A DNA stretch of 64,000 nucleotides, taken from contig NZ_BQIP01000004.1 in assembly GCF_021602585.1 (NCBI RefSeq), positions 248,001-312,000 on the forward strand. Reading direction: 5' to 3'. Made by a program: the position numbers and the translations under genes. Under the pieces are notes generated by a model. It was given only the letters and a program-made list of their open reading frames with translations. It was not told the DNA's origin and ran no database searches. How positions within the stretch are numbered: the first letter of the stretch is position 1; every line of letters starts with the position of its first letter. Source of the DNA: Pseudomonas faucium (lineage in GTDB: Bacteria; Pseudomonadota; Gammaproteobacteria; Pseudomonadales; Pseudomonadaceae). Positions 59,490-64,000 of the stretch are shown piece by piece.

Positions 59490-60461
59490 ATGAAGAAACT
59501 GCTGTACGTCGTAACCCTCGCCCTCGCCGCCATTCCCAGCGCCTTTGCCACCCCGCCCGCGACCTTCACCGAAGCCAAGGTCGTTGCCAAGCAGAAGGTC
59601 TACCTCGACCAGGCCAGCAGCGCCATGGGCGAGCTGTACTGTGGCTGCAAGTGGACCTGGGTCGGCAAGTCCGGCGGCCGCGTGGACCTCAAGTCCTGCG
59701 GTTACCAGACCCGCAAGCTGCAGACCCGCGCCGAACGCACCGAGTGGGAGCACATCGTGCCGGCCTGGACCTTCGGCCACCAACGCCAGTGCTGGCAGAA
59801 CGGCGGGCGTGAGCATTGCGTCGACACCGACCCCACCTTCCGCGCCATGGAAGCCGACCTGTTCAACCTCTACCCTTCCGTGGGCGAAGTGAACGGCGAC
59901 CGCAGCAACTTCAACTACGGCATGGTCTCGGGCGTCGCCCCGCAATACGGCCAGTGCACCACCAAGGTCGATTTCCAGCAGAAAGCCGCAGAACCGCGCG
60001 ATGAAGTGAAGGGCCTGGTGGCGCGCACCACGTTCTACATGTTCGACCGCTACCAGTTGAGCATGTCGCGCCAGCAGCAACAGCTGCTGATGGCCTGGGA
60101 CAAGCAGCACCCGGTGTCTGCCTGGGAAAAGCAACGTGACCAGCGCATCGCCCGGATCATGGGGCACTCCAACCCGTTCGTCAGCGGCGAGCGCACCTGG
60201 ACACTCGGCTACAAGCCTGCCGGCGCTTCTGACGTAGCCACCGCTCCAGGCCCGAAAACGCCAGCCAAACCTGTACCCCAGCCGACCCTGGCCAGCGCTG
60301 TGACCGAGGGGGCAATCATCGGCAACCGCAATAGCCACGTGTACCACCTGGCCAACGGCTGCCCGGGGTACAGCCAGGTGGCACAGAAGAACCAGGTAGC
60401 GTTCGACAGTGAAGCGCAGGCGCAGGCGGCGGGGTATCGCAAGGCGGGGAACTGCAAGTAG
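59490..60461 (+). CDS. Secreted endonuclease I (EndA type) with C-terminal extension
   Basis: The product degrades DNA in the periplasm or outside the cell. A signal peptide ([19 protein letters not shown], cut after FA) precedes the endonuclease I domain (about 25-235), with the catalytic His in [13 protein letters not shown] and the metal-binding N-rich block [15 protein letters not shown]. After a linker, a small C-terminal unit (about 275-323: [21 protein letters not shown]) resembles the Cys-containing domain appended to some surface nucleases and Ada-like zinc folds. Eight or more Cys are present, fitting disulfides. Confidence 0.88.
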   Translation: MKKLLYVVTLALAAIPSAFATPPATFTEAKVVAKQKVYLDQASSAMGELYCGCKWTWVGKSGGRVDLKSCGYQTRKLQTRAERTEWEHIVPAWTFGHQRQCWQNGGREHCVDTDPTFRAMEADLFNLYPSVGEVNGDRSNFNYGMVSGVAPQYGQCTTKVDFQQKAAEPRDEVKGLVARTTFYMFDRYQLSMSRQQQQLLMAWDKQHPVSAWEKQRDQRIARIMGHSNPFVSGERTWTLGYKPAGASDVATAPGPKTPAKPVPQPTLASAVTEGAIIGNRNSHVYHLANGCPGYSQVAQKNQVAFDSEAQAQAAGYRKAGNCK

Positions 60462-60532
60462 CCGAAGGCCGAATCACGCCATGGCTTGCGGAGCGAGCCA
60501 TGGTGGCGTTGGTGGCGCAGGGCTTGAATGCA

Positions 60533-60609
60533 TGGCGTCCCAGGGCAGGTTCGAACTGCCAACCTTCCCCTTAGGAGGGGGATGCTCTATCCAATTGAGC
60601 TACTGAGAC
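60533..60609 (-). tRNA. tRNA-Arg (anticodon CCT)
   Basis: The minus strand folds into a 77-nt cloverleaf. The acceptor arms GTCTCAG and CTGGGAC pair, CCA is encoded, the T-loop is GTTCGAAC, and the anticodon stem TCCCC/GGGGA carries loop CTCCTAA with CCT at the centre. Confidence 0.95.
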
Positions 60610-60718
60610 ACAAGAACCGGCAACGAATGCTGCGCGGCTGGACGGCAAGCATGTTAACCAGCACGCTGCCGTTTGTCAGCCTCAATCGGGCTTTTTGCCC
60701 GTAGCTTTTTTCCGCCCC

Positions 60719-61312
60719 TCACCCGATCAGCTTTTCCGCGCGCAACAAGGCGAGCAACGCGGCCACCGCCGCATCCAGCGCCCCCGAGTTGTCCAGCAGG
60801 TGCATGGGGGCATCGCCATCAAGCTGCATGCCGGCGTTGCGCGCCAGGCGCTGGTCGATCTCCTGCAGGGTTTCTCGCCCTCTGGCGAGCAGGCGCTCAC
60901 GCAGTACCTGCGGCTTTACCACCAGGCACACGGCCAGCAAATCGGGGTAGCGCAGGCGCGCCTGGGGCAGATAGGCACGCGAGCCGTTGACCAGTACCGG
61001 GCGCCCTTGCGCCAGCCACTGGTCCACCTGCGCCGGAATGCCGTAGTCCAGCCCGTTGGCGCGCCAGTGCATGGCAAAGTCGCCCGCCGCACGCATCGTT
61101 TCGAAGCGCTCGGGGGTAACGCCATGGGCGTCTTCACCCTTGGCTTCGGCAGAGCGGGTGATGACCCGGCGGGCAATTTCCACCCCCGCCGCAGCCAGCT
61201 GCGCACGCGCTGCATCAATCAGGGAATCTTTCCCTGAACCGGAGGGTCCTATCAGAAATATCAGGCGGCCTGAGGCTTCACCTTGGACGCTTGCGTCATG
61301 TTGCATAGCCAC
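60719..61312 (-). CDS. phnN: Ribose 1,5-bisphosphate phosphokinase PhnN
   Basis: PhnN phosphorylates ribose 1,5-bisphosphate to 5-phosphoribosyl diphosphate, the last step of the C-P lyase route. The 197 residues carry a Walker A (LIFLIGPSGSGKDSLID, residues about 17-33) and the conserved RRVITRSAEAKGEDAHG. A second Met two codons in could be the start. No other phn genes are near, so it stands alone here. Confidence 0.92.
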   Translation of the reverse strand: MAMQHDASVQGEASGRLIFLIGPSGSGKDSLIDAARAQLAAAGVEIARRVITRSAEAKGEDAHGVTPERFETMRAAGDFAMHWRANGLDYGIPAQVDQWLAQGRPVLVNGSRAYLPQARLRYPDLLAVCLVVKPQVLRERLLARGRETLQEIDQRLARNAGMQLDGDAPMHLLDNSGALDAAVAALLALLRAEKLIG

Positions 61313-61651
61313 TATGCTCTATGAAAGGAAACCCGGGCATTTTAGGTGTTTTCCCTACCCTTTGCTGCGTTTTACGGGTTTTTGACGGCAAAGGGCTGAC
61401 GCGATGGCTGGGCGGATGATGTAAAACTTTTCAAACCAGTACTCATTTCTGATAATTGGTACTGGCAAAAAGCCTGTATCCGGCTCACTATTTGTCACAG
61501 AATTGACGCCAAGGAAACGGCGACCATGAGGCAAGATGAGCACCAAATTTATCTGACGGTTGAACATTTTGTCGTCGCCACGGTCGTACCACCATCCCGT
61601 GCGGCCAATTTGAGAACCGCTTCCCCCTGAACCAAAAACCGGTCAATTTAT
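61313..61651. other. phnN-amrZ intergenic region with inverted repeat
   Basis: No convincing gene is present. An inverted repeat CCAGTAC-N16-GTACTGG lies at 61436-61465, about 190 bp before amrZ. A/T content is higher than in the neighbours, as expected for promoters of both genes. A possible TTGACG -35 at 61503 has no strong partner. Confidence 0.4.
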
Positions 61652-61978
61652 ATGCGCCCAATGAAACAGGCTATTTATTCGAGCCGCACCGCTGACAAGT
61701 TCGTCGTCCGCCTGCCAGACGGAATGCGTGAGCGCATTGCCGAGGTAGCGCGCAACCATCACCGCAGCATGAACTCCGAGATCATCGCGCGCCTGGAGCA
61801 GAGCCTTATCCAGGAAGGCGCGCTGGGCGACGAGCTGAGCATGCGCCTGGACAGCCCTGAGCTGTCGCTGCACGAGCGTGAGCTGCTGCAGCGCTTCCGC
61901 CAGCTCTCCCACCGACAGCAAAACGCATTGGTGGCCCTCATCGCTCACGACGTGGAAATGGCCGCCGACGCCTCCTGA
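61652..61978 (+). CDS. amrZ: Ribbon-helix-helix regulator AmrZ
   Basis: AmrZ (AlgZ) controls alginate, motility, biofilm and c-di-GMP genes, and represses fleQ in P. aeruginosa. The 108 residues match the known protein closely: [20 protein letters not shown] then the RHH helices ([31 protein letters not shown]), and the tetramer-forming tail ([19 protein letters not shown]). It is the second motility regulator in this window with FleQ, although far from it. Confidence 0.97.
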   Translation: MRPMKQAIYSSRTADKFVVRLPDGMRERIAEVARNHHRSMNSEIIARLEQSLIQEGALGDELSMRLDSPELSLHERELLQRFRQLSHRQQNALVALIAHDVEMAADAS

Positions 61979-61993
61979 GGCGTGTAGCGAGCA

Positions 61994-62023
61994 CAAAAAA
62001 GCCAGCGCAAGCTGGCTTTTTTT
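61994..62023 (+). terminator. Terminator of amrZ
   Basis: GCCAGC-GCAA-GCTGGC is a short perfect hairpin (62001-62016) followed by seven T. A-run on the other side may serve the mgtE transcript as well. Confidence 0.92.
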
Positions 62024-62040
62024 ATGGGTCTTTCGCGGCC

Positions 62041-62069
62041 TTGTCGCCGGCAAGCCGGCGCCCATGGGG
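62041..62069. repeat. Single REP element abutting mgtE stop
   Basis: One CGCCGGCAAGCCGGCGCCCA.. unit ends at the base next to the mgtE stop codon (TAA, 62070-62072 on the minus strand). Confidence 0.75.
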
Positions 62070-63512
62070 TTACAGCAAGAAGATGGTGGCCAGGCCCAGG
62101 AAGATGAAGAAGCCGCCACTGTCGGTCACGGCCGTGATCATCACGCTCGAGCCCATCGCCGGGTCGCGGCCCAGGCGGGTCAGGGTCATCGGGATCAACA
62201 CGCCCATGAAGGCTGCCAGCAGCAGGTTCAAGGTCATCGCCGCAGTCATCACCAGGCCCAGCGACCAACTGCCATACAACCAGAACGCCACCGCACCGAT
62301 CACCCCACCCCAGATCAGGCCATTGAGCAGCGATACCGCCAGCTCCTTGCGCATCAGGCGGCTGGTATTGCCCGGCGACACCTGGTCCAGCGCCATGGCG
62401 CGAACGATCATGGTGATGGTCTGGTTACCGGAGTTGCCGCCGATACCGGCAACGATCGGCATCAAGGCTGCCAATGCCACCAGCTTCTCGATCGAGCCCT
62501 CGAACAGGCCAATCACGCGTGATGCCACAAAGGCGGTAATCAGGTTGATGGCAAGCCAGGCCCAACGGTTGCGCAGCGAACGCCAGACCGAGGCGAAGAT
62601 GTCTTCTTCTTCGCGCAGGCCGGCCATGTTGAGGACTTCGCTTTCGCTCTCCTCACGAATCAGGTCGACCATTTCATCGATGGTCAGGCGGCCGATCAAG
62701 CGGTCGCTCTTGTCTACCACCGGCGCCGATACCAGGTCGTAACGCTCGAAAGCCTGAGCCGCGTCGTAGGCATCTTCCTCGGGGTGGAAGGATACCGGGT
62801 CGGTCGCCATGACCTCCGCTACCTTCTTCTCCGGGTCGTTGACCAGCAGGCGCTTGATCGGCAGCACACCCTTGAGGATGCCGTCGTAGTCGACCACGAA
62901 CAGCTTGTCGGTGTGGTTGGGCAACTCCTTCAGGCGGCGCAGGTAGCGCAGCACCACTTCGAGGCTGACATCTTCGCGGATGGTGACCATCTCGAAGTCC
63001 ATCAGCGCACCGATCTGCTCCTCGTCGTAGCTCAACGCCGAGCGCACGCGCTCGCGCTGCTGGGCATCGAGGCTCTCCATCAGCTCGTGAACGACGTCAC
63101 GCGGCAGCTCGGGCGCCAGGTCGGCCAGTTCGTCGGCGTCCATTTCCTTCGCCGCAGCGAGGATTTCGTGATCGTCCATGTCGGCGATCAGCGATTGGCG
63201 GACGGCGTCGGATACTTCGAGGAGGATGTCGCCGTCGCGATCCGAGCGCACCAGCTGCCAGACCGTCAGGCGGTCTTCCAGGGGCAAGGCTTCGAGGATG
63301 TAGGCGACGTCTGCAGGGTGCAGGTCATCGAGCTTGCGCTGCAGCTCGACGAGATTCTGACGGTGGACGAGGCTTTCCACCCGGTCATGGTGATGACCTT
63401 CCTGACGGTGGGTCAGGTCCTCTACCACGCGCTGGCGCTGCAACAGTTCGACCACCTGGGCCAGGCGATCCTGCAGGCTCTCTTGAGCTTTCTTTACTTC
63501 TACTTCAGTCAT
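62070..63512 (-). CDS. mgtE: Magnesium transporter MgtE
   Basis: MgtE is a Mg2+ channel. The 480 residues comprise an N-terminal superhelical domain (about 20-130, LDDLHPADVAYILEALP), a CBS pair (about 130-270) and five membrane segments (about 290-475). The conserved pore element PIVAGIGGNSGNQ is present. The start MTEVEVKKAQ follows GGAG by 8 nt; ten in-frame codons upstream lack support. Confidence 0.96.
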   Translation of the reverse strand: MTEVEVKKAQESLQDRLAQVVELLQRQRVVEDLTHRQEGHHHDRVESLVHRQNLVELQRKLDDLHPADVAYILEALPLEDRLTVWQLVRSDRDGDILLEVSDAVRQSLIADMDDHEILAAAKEMDADELADLAPELPRDVVHELMESLDAQQRERVRSALSYDEEQIGALMDFEMVTIREDVSLEVVLRYLRRLKELPNHTDKLFVVDYDGILKGVLPIKRLLVNDPEKKVAEVMATDPVSFHPEEDAYDAAQAFERYDLVSAPVVDKSDRLIGRLTIDEMVDLIREESESEVLNMAGLREEEDIFASVWRSLRNRWAWLAINLITAFVASRVIGLFEGSIEKLVALAALMPIVAGIGGNSGNQTITMIVRAMALDQVSPGNTSRLMRKELAVSLLNGLIWGGVIGAVAFWLYGSWSLGLVMTAAMTLNLLLAAFMGVLIPMTLTRLGRDPAMGSSVMITAVTDSGGFFIFLGLATIFLL

Positions 63513-63850
63513 AGGCGAACTCCACTCCCAGCAGCGGAGCACGCCGGGAGAATCAATCGGTCAGATCAATCTGTATAAAACTTGTTAAGGAGTAACTACT
63601 GGGTAAGTCCATGGTGGGATTCCACAAGCCCCGGCGGGGCTGACGGGCGCAATCATACACTGCCTAAGCTGTCAGATCGCTTAAAATTTTGGCCAGAACA
63701 ATCGTTTGCGCGATAAAGCTAGGACAACGCTCGAAGCCAACAGTGCGACGCAGGGTGCCAAGCAAAGAACACATCTGCCGCACAAAAGAGTGCTGGGCCG
63801 GTTACTTTGCAGTCTAGTCAGGCATCACCGAGAATTCAGTGAAAACAGAA
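63513..63850. other. Non-coding region upstream of mgtE
   Basis: No supported gene. On the minus strand it holds a strong hairpin (AGCCCC-GCC-GGGGCT, about 63631-63645), a second small palindrome GTGGAATCCCAC, and a possible 19-codon reading frame (63553-63612) before mgtE. Confidence 0.4.
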
Positions 63851-63855
63851 AACAA

Positions 63856-63879
63856 AAAGCCCGCTCAAATGAGCGGGCT
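63856..63879 (-). terminator. Terminator of tRNA-Arg(ACG)
   Basis: On the minus strand GCCCGCTCATTTGAGCGGGC is a perfect hairpin followed by TTTTTG, 10 bp after the tRNA 3' end. Confidence 0.9.
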
Positions 63880-63889
63880 TCTTGATGTA

Positions 63890-63966
63890 TGGCGGACTCA
63901 GCAGGATTCGAACCTGCGACCGCTCGGTTCGTAGCCGAGTACTCTATCCAGCTGAGCTATGAGTCC
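63890..63966 (-). tRNA. tRNA-Arg (anticodon ACG)
   Basis: The minus strand gives a 77-nt cloverleaf. GGACTCA pairs with TGAGTCC, CCA is encoded, the T-loop is GTTCGAAT, and the anticodon stem CTCGG/CCGAG carries loop CTACGAA with ACG. Confidence 0.96.
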
Positions 63967-64000
63967 GTGGTTGGTAGTTTTAGACCAGGTTACCACTGGT

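Noticed and set aside
61355-61567. 70-codon minus-strand frame between phnN and amrZ
   Set aside because: No ribosome site, no recognisable protein features, and it spans the probable promoter region.

Overview
The window is chromosomal DNA of a Pseudomonas of the P. putida group. This rests on gene content and order (fleQ/fleSR flagellar cascade, fliC-flaG-fliDST, the bkdR-bkdA1A2B-lpdV operon, amrZ, mgtE), on branched-chain keto acid dehydrogenase proteins that look nearly identical to what I recall for P. putida, on the high GC content, and on two families of palindromic intergenic repeats typical of this group. It holds about 55 protein genes, two tRNA-Arg genes and many readable promoters and terminators.

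Layout. (1) 1-11413, minus strand: fliG, fliF, fliE; the regulators fleR, fleS and fleQ; the export chaperones fliT and fliS; the cap protein fliD, flaG and flagellin fliC. (2) 11666-32188, minus strand: a flagellin glycosylation island between fliC and flgL. Its edges (a KAS III-like gene beside fliC, giant glycosyltransferases beside flgL) match the P. syringae type of island. Its middle holds glycan-building genes: CDP-sugar genes rfbF/rfbG/rfbH, a third large glycosyltransferase, a NeuB-like synthase, a thiamine-diphosphate enzyme, an FkbM methyltransferase, an SDR and a second methyltransferase. (3) 32311-44045, minus strand: the rod, hook and ring genes flgB to flgL, with one small secreted protein between flgE and flgF. 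(4) 44383-48831: cheR and cheV (minus) and flgA-flgM-flgN-flgZ (plus). (5) 49013-52380: an MFS transporter, a glutamine synthetase-like enzyme and the regulator bkdR. (6) 52578-57527: the bkd operon for valine, leucine and isoleucine breakdown. (7) 57589-end: a PAS-GGDEF protein, an unknown protein, a secreted endonuclease I, tRNA-Arg(CCT), phnN, amrZ, mgtE and tRNA-Arg(ACG).

Regulation can be read directly. Sigma-54 (-24/-12) motifs with exact GG-N10-GC spacing precede fliE, fleS, flgF, flgB, flgA and, notably, rfbF inside the glycosylation island. Sigma-28 (FliA) motifs with exact 11-bp spacing precede fliC, fliS, flgM and cheV. FleQ would turn on the sigma-54 genes, FleSR the hook/basal-body genes, and FliA (held back by FlgM) the late genes.

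The most interesting part is the island. RfbF, RfbG and RfbH should give a CDP-4-keto-3,6-dideoxyhexose intermediate. The acetolactate-synthase-like enzyme and SDR next to them suggest a two-carbon branched 3,6-dideoxysugar of the yersiniose type, which could be methylated and placed on flagellin by three paralogous giant glycosyltransferases. This is inference from gene content.
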